Origin: Physcia stellaris
Taxonomy: Eukaryota > Ascomycota > Lecanoromycetes > Caliciales > Physciaceae
Reading direction: 5' to 3'
DNA length: 64,000 bases
NCBI GenBank assembly: GCA_018902385.1
Contig: JABSSW010000062.1
Coordinates: forward strand, 1-64,000
In this document: in pieces, positions 50,490 to 61,698 of the stretch
Layout: the number at the start of each line of letters is the position of its first letter
Position numbering within the stretch: the stretch's first letter is position 1
Notes under the pieces: generated by a model
The model's input: the letters and a program-made list of their open reading frames with translations, nothing else
What the model was told of the DNA's origin: nothing
Database searches by the model: none
Made by a program: the position numbers and the translations under genes

Positions 50490-51877
50490 TAACTGATCGG
50501 CCAGTAAGTCTTCCAAGATCTCTTTGCCGGCGAGTTCTTACGAATCTATCTGCCAACCGCAAATAAACGCCCGCGAGTCCCTTTGGCCTGGCCACAACTC
50601 GTATACGACACACCGACCGAAGGCCCTGCTCTAGGGTTGTCAATGGCAGCTGTGTCTCTTTTAGTTGTTGGCTCTTCTACAAGCAACCCGGCTTTGTCTG
50701 TGGAAGGGTCTTGAAAATATGGACAGGCTCTTTGGGATGAACGTCTGATGTACAAAGACGAGACTCTGGCTGCATGCAACGCACTCTTGCTCTATGAGGT
50801 ATATCTAAACCTACCGGCAGACTCACTCTGATAGCTGATTGTCGGTACCAAGCTTTTCGAATGTACAGGCAACGACTTGCGAGGCTGGATTGCTCACTCA
50901 CAGGGACTGGCTCGTCTTATAGAAGCACGTGGTCCAGGATCGTATGACTCGCCTCTCGCTCAGATATTGTATACGTCTTTTCGCCATACTTCTGTAAGCC
51001 ATACTGTCAACCGTAAGGCTGTTGCAAGTAATGACAAATAGCAGTTGATCCAAGATATTCAACATCGACAGGCATCAGCTTTCACCCGACCAGAGTGGCG
51101 AGCCATTCCCTTCAGGAAATACATCAAAGGCCCCGATCAAAAGCTTTACGACATATGTGCAGAAGTGTCGACCGTCATGTCTCGTGTCGACAATTCCAAA
51201 TCGAAATTCATCTAGACGGACAGGCTTATGCTTCAGAGCGCGTGACGCTTCTCGAGAATTTCGAAAACTGCAGAGCAAGATGGCGACTTGGCTAGAATGT
51301 CTCAACGTAGAGATTCCTCCGCCCCACTACTGGCCAGAGTTTGCGACTTTGTGGAATCCCGTTGATGACCACGAGGAAAGGAAGATTTTTCCAGTGGCTT
51401 TTCGGTTTCCAGACCTTTCCATCGCCAAGATCATGCTAGATTACTGGGCCCTTTCAATGACCTTGAATAGCACCACTTTCTGACTGTATTCAACGTTGAA
51501 GGGCGAAGGCAAATTACGGCCAGGCCAGCCAGCGCATCCTGCAGACGACTGGAACGCGAAGGCAGCAGCCATCATTTTCTATGAGCACGTCATCTCTCCT
51601 CCTGAACTAGTACAGAGTCCTGGAATGATCAAGACGTTTGCAGACAACATTGCGCAGTCGATGGAATACTACTTATCGAAAGAAATAGGCGTCCTTGGCT
51701 CGGAATGACCTTTGTTCGCCCTTCGAGTGGCGCTTCGGACGTATTGTTATTTTTCTGATAGCAAAGAATTCCCCTGGCTACAGGCCCTACATGACAGAAT
51801 CTGCGATGTAAAAGGCGTCAAGTTTAGCCGGATTATCGCAGCCAGCAGCTGGACTGGGCAAAGCACAGGCCAGTGAA
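50490..51877 (+). pseudogene. Fungal-specific transcription factor, C-terminal domain (decayed)
   Basis: Plus-strand homology spread over several frames: FQDLFAGEFLRIYLP, GPALGLSMAAVSLLVVG, then a stop, then YGQALWDERLMYKDETLAAC. After a probable intron (GTATAT...CAAG, about 50,799-50,851) it continues ECTGNDLRGWIAHSQGLARL, EARGPGSYDSPLA, FTRPEWRAIPF, DLSIAKIMLDYWALSM (51,413-51,460) and FPWLQALHDRICDVKG (about 51,770). This is the middle-homology region of Zn2Cys6-type regulators (Fungal_trans_2-like), which bind DNA through an N-terminal zinc cluster that is not visible here. At least two in-frame stops and two or three frame changes break it. The damage is ordinary indels and stops, not CpY hypermutation. 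Such regulators often sit by transporter genes; a former link to the transporter at 53,353 is possible but unproven. Confidence 0.7.
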
Positions 51878-53352
51878 GACGTCAAACCTAAACGTCGTGA
51901 CAAGGTAAGCGATGCATCCTACGCGAAGCAACACAGGTCAGTTCCGCCCTAGCAAGGTTTGCTTGTCGCTAGTGGACTGACAGTCAGACATGAAAAGCTG
52001 CCCCAAGAGAAACGGGCAGTCGTATTCTCCTACGGACATCTGTGAGACTCTAGCTCTTCGTCGCTATAGGTCATGTATAGAAGCAGTGCTTTTTGAGATA
52101 CATCTCACTCCGTTATTCTGGGAAGACGTGTCATCGCTCTCATCCCTTTAAGCCTCCAAATATTCCGAGGCAGGAAGGTCTCACCCTACCGAGGTGTCGG
52201 TGAGAGATTTTCTCGCGGTTTCCGACTGCTGGGTCTGGTCGATGTGCTACCTACCTATTCTAGTGTGTTCTCCAGCTTTGTCGATTCTCTGGAGGAAGAA
52301 GTAAGGGTGTGCACGGAGCCTCGCACGGCTGATGATTACGTGAGGCCGTATATATTACCAGTTCCAGACCCTCGTGTCAGCTCGTACCATATCTCTCGTA
52401 TCCGCTTTATTCTCCGATCGTGTGCGCTATCAGTCAGGCGTTTGATGTAAGAATTTTGAATTTTGGGGCAAATTGTGGCGAGCAGATCAGTCTGGACAAT
52501 TATTGGAGCAGCGGCAAGGATACTTGCATATGTGGTACGAGATATGATTGGACGCCGACTACTTCAAACACCTTCTAGAAGCCTGGCTCACGCATGACCC
52601 TGGGAGTTGGATGCTGCTGGTTGGTGGGGTCATCGTTGGATGGTCAGAGGTTCTCGTTCGAAGAAGCTTATGATAAGCCCAAGCTAAGGCACCTCAGGCT
52701 TCCAGCGCTGCTCGATCAGGCTTAACTCCCGAAGTTCCTGCGCTAGAAAGCGGACAGAGTAACCGTCCAGGGGTAAGAGACCGAGATCAGAAGGTTGCAT
52801 TCGACGAACACATGCTGCACATCTCATCATCCCCTCTCCACCGTCAGATAAATCAGGAGCTCGAGTACTACCTCTCGTTACAACAATGGCCATTATTGCT
52901 ACCCACCATAAGGCTAAAGGTATGGACTTGCGATTAGTCCTCACGATAGATACGGAGGAGACCGGTCACCGGCACAATGATCAGCTCGTAGAAAGAGTCC
53001 TGGAGGGATCGTGCCACAAGGCCAGCATAGAGCAATTGGATTGCCTTCACAGCTGCCCCCAATCCTAGTGCTGACTTTCCCAACGATGTGTAACATATCG
53101 CTCCCTCTACCCCGGATTTGCTGACTGTGGAATAACTGGCCACCGAAGCTACCCACATCTGCAGGGGCCCCGCTGGTCATGCAGTGATTCTCTGCGCATG
53201 CCTGGGGTTTGAAATTACCATGTCGAACAGACATAAGTTCGGCGTCTCCCCGTTTCAGTGCTCGAAATCCCTTTGTCCATAGTTCTGGCACCCTCTAGGC
53301 TCTTTGTAGTCCTTGTACATTACCGTCGACCTAGCTAATTTGAGCCGCAAGT
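51878..53352. other. Intergenic or decayed gene sequence, nothing recognised
   Basis: Plus-strand frames at 52,244-52,450 and a stretch around 52,500-52,680 (HMWYEI...LEAWLTHDPGSWML in broken frames) look like protein-coding relics of unknown family. Minus-strand frames 52,944-52,684 and 53,158-52,934 are similarly unassigned. The last part must contain the promoter of the transporter gene; no clear TATA box was identified. Confidence 0.4.
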
Positions 53353-55176
53353 ATGCCTGGAGCAACGGTCATCACAGGTACGACCGATACCTCGCGTATC
53401 GAGGCCCCCGTTACAGTCCGCGCATATCTCATCTGCGCCTTCGCTGCCTTTGGAGGTATCTTCTTTGGGTATGATACAGGGTGGATGGGAGGTGTCTTGG
53501 GCATGAATTACTTCATACGGCAATATACCGGCCTGCCCTACCCAGCAGACCTTTACCCCTTCTCCGATGACAAGAACTCCGATTATCAGCAATACATAAA
53601 AAATACCTTCCACCTGACAGCTCGCGACCAGTCGTTGACAACATCGATTTTATCTGCCGGAACTTTCTTCGGTGCAATCATCGCCGGCGATGTGGCTGAT
53701 CATATCGGACGACGAAGCACAATTATCGTGGGCTGTCTCATCTTCTGCATTGGTGGCATCTTTGAGACCGCGTCTACTGGCCTTGCGGTCATGTGCGTGG
53801 GTCGTGTTATCTGTGGTGCAGGAGTGGGCTTTATCTCAGCCATCGTCATTCTATACATGTCTGAGATCGCACCCAAGAAGGTTCGTGGCGCACTCGTCGC
53901 GGGATACCAGCAGTGCATTACCATCGGCATTCTTCTCGCCAATTGCGTCGTCTACGCTACCCAAGACCGTGACGATACCGGATCCTACCGAATTCCGATC
54001 GCGGTACAATTTCTCTGGGCCATCATCTTAGCCGTTGGCTTGTTCATCCTGCCTGAGTCTCCTCGTTTCTACGTCAAGAAGAATAAGCTCGAACAGGCTG
54101 CGCGCGCTCTCGCCAGAGTCCGAGGTCAACCCATCGACTCAGGCTACATCCAGGATGAACTGGCCGAAATTATCGCCAACAACGAGTACGAGAAAAAAGT
54201 GGTACCGCAGACCAGTTATATCGAGGGTTGGACCAATTGCTTCTCGGGATCCATCTTTAAGGGCAACAGCAACATCCGCAGGACTACGGTCGGTATCCTG
54301 ATGCAGATGATGCAGCAGTTGACAGGAATCAACTTCATTTTCTATTTCGGCACTGTCTTCTTCAAGTCCTTGGGGACCATCAGCAATCCATTCTTGATCT
54401 CATTGATCACGACTCTGGTCAACGTGTGCTCTACGCCGTTGTCCTTCTGGATCGTCGAGCGATTCGGTCGACGCAAAATCCTACTTGTCGGAGCCGCTGG
54501 TATGATTACAATGCAGTTCATTGTTGGAATTATTGGCGTCACTGCAGGTCGAGAAAGCGAGAACAACCACGCGGCTGTCTCAGCCATGATTGCTTTCATC
54601 TGCTTCAACATTACCTTCTTTGCTGCGACCTGGGGTCCGGCGGCCTGGGTCGTTATCGGGGAGATCTTCCCTCTTCCCATCCGTGCCCGTGGTGTGGGTC
54701 TATCGACATCGTCTAATTGGTTTTGGAATTGCGTGCGTCGAGTATCCCGTTATGTCAGGAGCTTTGCTAATGGTTGATCAGATCATCAGTGTCATCACTC
54801 CTTACCTCGTTGGTACCGATAAAGGGGACGCCAACCTCGGTGCTAAGGTGTTCTTCCTGTGGGGCTCGCTGTGCATGATCTCCTTCAGCTTCGCCTACTT
54901 CTTCGTACCTGTCAGTCGCCCCTCAATATCCTCTATCTCTTCGACATAACTGCTAACCCTGCGTCGTAGGAAACGAAAGGCCTCTCACTCGAACAAGTCG
55001 ACCAAATGATGGACGAAGTCACGCCTCGCAAATCGGCTGGGTGGAAACCTCACACGACCTTCGCGGAGGCGACGGGACTGGCGGAGAAGGGAGTGGCGTT
55101 GGAAAACGATGCGCACGTGGAGATCGCAACGGTGGAGCAAGTGGAGGAGACCATTCGGCAAAAGTCGGTTGCTTGA
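53353..55176 (+). CDS. MFS hexose-type sugar transporter, three exons
   Basis: Predicted 571-residue, 12-helix plasma-membrane sugar transporter of the major facilitator superfamily. Exons 53,353-54,732, 54,782-54,910 and 54,970-55,176; introns of 49 bp (GTGCGT...GATCAG, branch TGCTAAT) and 59 bp (GTCAGT...CGTAG, branch GCTAACC) keep phase 0. Family signatures are all present: GGIFFGYDTGWMGG in helix 1, DHIGRRS in the loop after helix 2, PESPRFYVKK near residue 235, QQLTGINFIFYFG in helix 7, ERFGRRKIL in the second half, and PETKGLSLEQVD after helix 12, formed across intron 2. Length is typical (500-570). The start gives a short N-terminal tail before helix 1, as usual. No damage is seen. Substrate is not decidable by eye; a glucose/hexose transporter is most likely, a pentose or quinate transporter is possible. 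Neighbouring genes on both sides are relics or unrelated, so no cluster role is evident. Confidence 0.93.
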
Positions 55177-55949
55177 GGGTGGATGGTTAGGGGAGGTCGT
55201 CTTGGGCAGGGGCTTGTTTACATATTAGCATCGCGCGTCGTCTTGCCTCATGTCTGCTGTAAAGTTCGTTTATATGGCTAGGATTGACAAAACGCGCTTC
55301 ACATAAGCAACCTGACCATATGTGGCTGCAGCATAATGGTGAAGGTTGGGGTTTGAGTGTGATCACGTTGTTGTAGTGCTGGGGTAGCAACCTCGTAGAT
55401 GATCTCTTAAAGCAGCATGACATTGCGGGGTTGTATGATCCAGAGCATCCCAGAAGAAGCAAACCTCGTGTCTTCTCTTCAGCCCTCATGCATCAATTAT
55501 CGTCTTGTTTATTGACCCTGCATCACCTTTCCAAAGTCGGGAAGGTGCTGTCTCGTTTTCGGATGTAGGCTCAATAACAAAGTTCAGATGCCCATGTCAC
55601 CGTGGGAACCAACTCGGCTCTCGACGCGGGGAAGTCACCACCGTGGAGGATGGCAGCAGTACACCATGCCGAGTATGCCTGTTGTTCCTTCTGTTGTTCA
55701 GCTTCGTCGAATACGAGATTCGCCCGCCGCGTCGTCATGGGCTTTGGAACACGAGCCTGAGCGAAGCGGTGTTGCTTTCTCTGTCATGGATCCGTGAATC
55801 GGTGACTATTTGAACAGCTTCACCCCACAATCACAGGCCAAGTAACACTGCGAGACTGCCACCTCGACCATTCTTCCTATAACCTTGCCATTACCTCTCT
55901 TCTCAGCACTCTTGAACGCAAACTTCTTCTATCGTTAAGCACCAGCAAG
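55177..55949. other. Intergenic region
   Basis: 3' flank of the transporter and promoter of the secreted-protein gene. The 100 bases before 55,950 are C/T-rich (ACCTCTCTTCTCAGCACTC), typical of fungal promoters. Open frames here show no gene-like features. Confidence 0.6.
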
Positions 55950-56794
55950 ATGCATTGCCTACAGTTCCTCGTCCCTCTCACTGCCTTGGTCGCAACAGCA
56001 CTGGGCAACAGCTGCAATCACGACAATTGCTACCGAGCCGTCATTCGCTATGAGAGGGAGACAGCTCCATCCTTCTGCAGCAAGTATCTAGCTACAGCGT
56101 ACGTCAACTCCCTCCTCCCCACCTTGTGGGAGAATCCATCACTAACCATCAGCAGTACCCCCAAGCCTCAAGCCCTGGGATGTAGCCCAAAGGTAAATCC
56201 TCCCCGAACAAACTCCACAACAAAACCAACGAGCTAACATACCCCCAGCTCGTTTCCAGCGCCTGCTCCTGCCTCATCACCGCCACCAAATCCACGCCAA
56301 CGCCTACTTCCACCCTCTCCACCTCCACCTGCGAACGTAGCAGCGCCTCCGCTTGCCCGACCGCCTATACACCCTGCTGCGCCTACCTCTGCGCCGAGGC
56401 ACAAGTCCCCTTCCTGGTCTGCTCGCAGGAGAACCAGACCGTGCTCGCCCAGTGCCAGAAGTGTCCCTCGCCCACCAAGACTCCCACCACTACCCCTACC
56501 AAGACTCCATCTACCACCTGTACCAAGACTCCATCTACTTCCTCTACCAAAACTCCATCTACTTCCTCGACCAAAACTCCCACCACTACCCCGACCATCA
56601 CCTCGAGCAAGACAACGACTACCTCAACCAGCACCACGGCGTCGACGTGCCAGAGGTCCAGCGCCTCGGCGTGCCCGACCCCGAAGAATAAGTGCTGCAA
56701 TTATCTGTGCAGTGTGGCGCAGGTGCCGTTTGAGATTTGCTCCGAGACGGATACGAGTGGGGAGCTTGAGAAGTGCAGGAAGTGTGGGGCTTAG
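55950..56794 (+). CDS. Secreted cysteine-rich protein with two repeated modules
   Basis: Three exons, 55,950-56,098, 56,156-56,192 and 56,249-56,794; introns of 57 bp (GTACGT...CAG, branch ACTAACC) and 56 bp (GTAAAT...CAG, branch GCTAACA). Predicted 243 residues. Signal peptide MHCLQFLVPLTALVATALG. The N-terminal domain SCNHDNCYRAV...PSFCSKYL...GC...VSSACSCL is a pattern common in small fungal secreted proteins. Two copies of a roughly 45-residue module follow, each starting TC.RSSASACPT and continuing CC.YLC..AQVPF..CS...C.KC with eight matching cysteines. A linker of repeated KTPTTTPTKTPS units separates them and is likely O-glycosylated. It is probably secreted and wall-associated or extracellular. 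Function unknown; the enclosed-cysteine design is effector-like or adhesin-like, but that is only a resemblance. Confidence 0.8.
56463..56615 (+). repeat. Minisatellite encoding the Thr/Pro/Ser linker
   Basis: Imperfect tandem units of ACCAAGACTCCATCTAC-type sequence (24-27 bp) inside exon 3 of the secreted-protein gene, coding for KTPS/KTPT repeats. Copy number is probably variable between strains. Confidence 0.8.
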
Positions 56795-57825
56795 TGGGGA
56801 TGAAAACTAGGAGATTGTGGTCGTGGAGAAAAAGTTGGGGGGGAGGGACACGATGGGGTGGGATGGGGTGGTGATAGAAGGACACTCTCGTTGTCAGGGG
56901 AGAAGGGGTAAAAGCTTGCTAGATTGCTTTCGATAGAGATACCGTGCCGAGAGGGATGGGCTAGGTACAATTATTCTTATTAGAAGGGATCAACCCGGCT
57001 CTACTTCTCTTCTCTTCTTCAAACCCGAATGGTGATTTGAGGACGAGCAAGCGTAGCGAACATGCTGGGATGTTCGGCAGCCGCTCATCCCCTTCCTTCC
57101 TACATACCCATCTGGAGTACTTATAATTACCTGTGGACAAAGGACGCCATGAATGCTAAACATCCAGACTTCCAGGTTGACAATCCTCCAACAGAAGCCC
57201 CGAACATCGGTACGTGGAACCGAACCCCATGTTCCATTTTCGGGAAATCCTTTTTCCTTCAGTAGCCCGTTTTGATGCTGCTCCACCAGGAATGCAGACC
57301 ATCCTTACTTGCCCTACCCTGCAAACTCGGTGGCTTCTCGAGTTCTTCGAAGCTTCTTTAGTCTGGGTTCCAGCAGTTGCCAGAGAACATCGAGGACGTA
57401 GACACTCGGCGAAAAGACAAATTGGGAAACGAGAGACGTTGAAAGGGCGGTGAAAGGTGGTTGACTTTGTTTCAGTGCTGAGAATGGGAAGCTTGCAAGA
57501 TCGGAAAAGCTACCTTAACAATGCCGTGCGAAGCCCAGGATCAAAACCGATCAGCCGCAACCTCATCTCGGGTCCGATGTTCATCTTATCCGGCTCATTT
57601 TCACATGCTCTGTGCCTCGCGGCTAAACACTTGTCTTTTCTTTGCATAATCTCCAAGTCTCTGACTAGCACAGGCTGTTCTGCTTCACGGCCCGCTCTTG
57701 ACTGACTCGTTCATCTTCCCTCTTCTTCTTGTTTCTTTTTTGTCACTCTTTCCCCCGTCGTCACCATTACGCTTTTCTTCTCACGCTCTGGAGGTACTGC
57801 ACGAATCGCTGGACGCAGCCTGCAG
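56795..57825. other. Intergenic region, nothing convincing
   Basis: Short frames (57,062-57,265; 57,457-57,705) show no domain. 57,715-57,790 is a long pyrimidine-rich tract (TCTTCCCTCTTCTTCTTG), a typical fungal promoter feature in front of the candidate gene at 57,826. Confidence 0.5.
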
Positions 57826-58190
57826 ATGAAGCTGGCTCTCCTTGCAGCCTTTTACATTGTTGTAATAACTGTTGGATCAGGTGCGTTTGAATGGGTTTTC
57901 TTTGCGTCATTAATTGCAGGCCCTTAGTTCTCAGTCTAAGGAGGGACGACGCGAGGTTCTGCAGGGGAAATTGGCAGAGCAGATCGTGAGTCGGTTTTCA
58001 TCTGCATTGGGATACGTGCGACTTCACCTTGGTGCTTTGGCTGCTAGGCAGGTCTATTGCGAGGCTGACTAAGCTTTGCTTGGCGGGGTGTGTCTATTTC
58101 CGAAGGTTAGTCGAGTGCTTAAAGAATCAATCAAAATCCATCATCAACAGTTTTCGTGACATTCTAAAATGTGAATACGTGGAAAAATAA
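57826..58190 (+). CDS. Candidate small secreted peptide gene (by-eye splice model)
   Basis: ATG at 57,826 after a strong C/T-rich leader opens MKLALLAAFYIVVITVGS, a clear signal-peptide-like sequence, directly followed by a good donor, GTGCGT, at 57,881. One model that stays open uses exons 57,826-57,880, 57,928-57,985 and 58,052-58,190 (introns GTGCGT...TTAG and GTGAGT...GCAG), giving about 83 residues with a dibasic RR soon after the signal and a few cysteines. Use of the nearer acceptor at 57,919 would instead give a stop after 20 residues. No family recognised. It could equally be a pseudogene or a different splice form. Confidence 0.25.
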
Positions 58191-58372
58191 TAGTAACACA
58201 CTATGCACGACCAGTCTAGCTTTGCAGCCAATCGATTGGTAGATGACAAGCAAGTCATCTATCTATCATACAACATTCTGGAAACAGAACATATTTCTGC
58301 TTTGCCGTTCTTACTCACCCCTACTTCGACGTCTTTCAAGGGCGTTGAGTGATCAATTTGGAAGCGCAAGTA

Positions 58373-59425
58373 TGGCGAAGAATGCTGAGAATTCAAGCAA
58401 AGGTCTTTATGGGCTGTCTAACGAACTACTTTCCCAGATCATGGGCCTATGCGAACGCTCGGACTTGAAAACCCTACGTCTCATGAACCGTATGATCAGG
58501 GATCTGGCCCGGAGAGGATGTTCGAATCCATATGCGTGGGATTCGAGCTGTCGTCGTTGCGACAGCTCGAAAATGTATCAAAGGACCTCTTTTGGGCTGC
58601 ACAAGTACGGCACCTAACATGGATCAGGACCTCGCGGTGATGGCTATTTTTACTAGCAATCGAGACTTCGAAGTGGTGAGCAAGCACCTTCAACGGCTTC
58701 CTTCTGTCAAGAGTGTCTGCTTTTCGGAGGAAGGTCACATTTCCGACTGGTTTCTCGGTCGTCTCGCGGAAACTCTGTTTAAGTGCACAAGGCCTTTGAC
58801 CCTCGAGATCGACAACGTCACCACGATTTTGAAATACGACTCGGATGGTAACGTAAAGGAGGCAGGTGTTAGCTGCTCGAATCACGATTCTACCGCTATG
58901 AGTCTTCTGGATACCCCCCAACTATTTTGGTTCATGTTTCAAATCGGACGATGCGCTAGCACCAAACTATCCATCACTGGGATAACAGTGCACTCGTGCG
59001 AATGTTCATATTTCGAAATCCTCGACCTCGTGGATCTGACTCTGAGTAGCGTGGACTTGGCGAGTTCAGCAGCTGAAGATTCTCTCCGAAACTTCTTCTC
59101 CGCGCTCAGACATCGAGCGTTCCTCTCTACAGATACACCTATGCGCGTCACTCTGACCGATATCGGTAACTCCGGATATACAGGGACGATGAACGCCACC
59201 GACGACGAGATCACAGCTTGGATAAACGGCGATGCAGAATCTTGGCTGGCTGAGAAACAGACCTTGTTCACTCAGTGCGCGCAGGAACTAAGAGCGGAAG
59301 ACGAAGGATACGAGGACATGGACATGAGGTATTGGAACTCCAGCGCGTCCGAGGATGACTCTGTAGAGGACTGGAAAGTGCTTGAACAACGAAGGAGGAA
59401 GGGCCAGATGTCATACTTTCTGTGA
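58373..59425 (+). pseudogene. F-box protein gene with two frameshifts
   Basis: Start ATG 58,373 gives MAKNAENSSKGLYGL, then the F-box LSNELLSQIMGLCERSDLKTLRLMNRMIRDLARR (about residues 16-49), a domain that links substrates to SCF ubiquitin ligases through Skp1. The natural continuation MFESICVGFELSSLRQL...VRHLTWI is one frame over (58,520-58,630), and the rest, FTSNRDFEVVSKHLQRLPSVKSVCF... to the stop at 59,425, is one frame further. Two changes in the same direction (at about 58,510 and 58,630) split the gene; no intron signals explain them. The 3' part is an undamaged 250-codon frame with an acidic C-terminal region (EDEGYEDMDM). It is either a recent pseudogene or an assembly error. The ligand-binding half resembles other fungal F-box proteins of unknown target. 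Confidence 0.7.
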
Positions 59426-61698
59426 ACGGAGAGCTACGCATCCTCTTATATATACACTGCTGCAGGCCTCCTAGATGAAGCTATCAAGACTGTCGAAGCA
59501 GCACTTGTGTTATTGGCTAGTACGAGGTATTCACCTCTTCTAAGACCAAGAGGTAGTACGGAATGTTGACCATCTGGTCTAGAAGTTGAAATGGAAAATC
59601 TCTTACTTCTCATTCAAAAACAAGGACTCCATTTCCTCTTTACGCAATATAAATCGGAAAAAAATCGATAGCTCCGGGTCTCCTCTCTCGATTTTACTGG
59701 TCGATTTGGGGAGCTATTTGGGAGAGACAAGATGAGGAAGGCAAAAGAGAATTCAAGTTTGGGAAAATGGCAATGGGAAGAAGCTGAAGATTAGCGCAAG
59801 CTAATCTTAATATCCCTCAGAGAAACAATAGGTCTGGATAGTCTTCTGACATCTTCTGACACATAGATTAATCGAAAATAAGAGTGCACTGTTGGCTGAC
59901 TCGCTGTAGGCTCTCGCTGGAGGGAGGTAAGTCATGTCAACAAAGAACTCGTGACATTGACATACACGAAAGCCATTGGGCGACAGTTGGTGTCCATCAT
60001 ATGTGACCGGGACTAGGTTTTCGTGGATGGACTGTTCAGCGGTTCCCGAAGCATTTCAACAACAAAGATCGGCTGGCTGGACCAGGGTGCTGAAGCAAAT
60101 GAGACGAAATTCCAGTGACTGAAGCTTGGCACGCCTATATAGGCGACCTTCTTCTTCGAGTTTTTGGCTTCTGCATCTTTCGTCTCTTCTTTTCTGAGAC
60201 TGAGATCACATACTTTCTCTTTTCGGCGTTTCTTCGGACCTGTTCTATGCTTTTTGCGCGACGTTGGCGCCGATCGTGGACTCTTCCTCCGGCGGCTTGA
60301 GTCTTGGGGTTTGGGAGTTTGGTTTCGGCATAATGGCAGCTCCAGTTGGGTTCTTCTTGTGGGTTTCTCGGGGACATACTGCTTGCTGGAAATCGCCACT
60401 CACACACTCATAGTGTCTTGTTGTTCTGTTCTAACAATCAGGCGAATGAGGCTTTAGCAAAACTTCCAAATGGATATCTGCGCAACTGTTCTTCAACCCC
60501 TGACATGATCCTAACTTATTCCTAAGATAAGGAGTGGATTTCAGTGCTCTTGTTTAAATCATGTAGGAGCCTGCTAACGTCGACAGTCTCAGCTCTAGAT
60601 CTATAGCTGAGTTTATGGATGGTTTTGAGACGTTAATTGTCTCAGCTTTTCCAACGTCGGCTTTTATAAATCGGCGGAAACCCGAAAAAGTCATTCTCTG
60701 AGTGTTATGATAGTAGCTAATCTGAAAGGAAAAAAGCAAACGAAATGGAAGAAGCGGAAGCAGAGAAAGGATTTCCTCTATACCATCGCAAACGACCATA
60801 TGAATAAGGCAAAACTTTCACTTCGAGAATACATGGCATTTTAGACTTTCACGAGATATTTCATAGAGCGTGATCGTCTCACGCGCGAGGTCAGTCTGGG
60901 AGTGAGGAGCCAGACTGCCATCGAGAAGTCGGAAGACCTAGGGTATAATGTTCACGAAGAAGATGGGTGAAATCCTGAAAGATCAGCCCTTGTACATGAG
61001 TATTTAGACTTGCTCATATGAACAATTAGCGTGCAGTAAAGGAACTATTCAGCTAGATGCCACTTCTATCATGAAACTTTTTGCTCTTGATGAATTGTCG
61101 TCTGGACATCTATGCTCAAAGAGATCTTTGAACATGGGTGGAAGATTGGATCGTTATATGGTACCTTATTAGAATCTCCCATTGGATGCTTCCGCTAGTG
61201 CGACAAGATATCGAGCAATATAGTTCGGGACGCATTTTGCTACCAGTGAAGAACCTGAGTGCTTCAACTAATCCTTGACAGGAGCTTAGAGCGTTATGGC
61301 GAATCCATACTTTATCATGAATGTATTACAAAAATGAGGAGCTCGTACTCCACACTTCCGGTTGATGACTCGCCCACTAAGCTGCACAGCCTACGTACAC
61401 GGCCCTAGAAACACCTGGTGATCGGCTTGGACGAGTCTACTCTCATGTTTTAGACGCATTGATTGTTGGATGATACAACAAATAGTGACGCGCGGTGGCG
61501 AGTGCATTTTGCTGCAAACTCACTGGCCGTCCACTTGTTTTCTGTATAAGAGTTTCATTAAATCCATCAAAGCCTTCTTTTGTTGCCTTATTTTATTGCT
61601 TTCGGAAGTTGTCTGCGCAGATGGTGGTCTAGATGTCTGGTCCGGTTCCCGTCACGCCTTTTGTATTCTATTGCATCTGGTAAAGATCGATCTATCCG
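59426..61698. other. Intergenic region, no gene recognised
   Basis: Open frames at 60,013-60,399 (-) and 60,164-60,457 (+) overlap antisense and look like chance frames of a biased sequence. A run of short, stop-rich frames follows. Nothing else could be supported. Confidence 0.5.

Noticed and set aside
53672-54716. Several frames of 80-119 codons overlapping the transporter
   Set aside because: They are other-frame shadows of the well-supported transporter exons.
58243-58372. Upstream ATG at 58,243 as the F-box protein start
   Set aside because: The 43 extra residues precede the usual short F-box N-terminus and show no conservation-like pattern; ATG 58,373 fits the family better.
60013-60399. 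A 128-codon minus-strand frame as a nuclear basic protein
   Set aside because: Its Lys/Arg richness comes from the antisense of a T/C-rich stretch, overlapping frames are open on both strands, and no splice or domain support exists.
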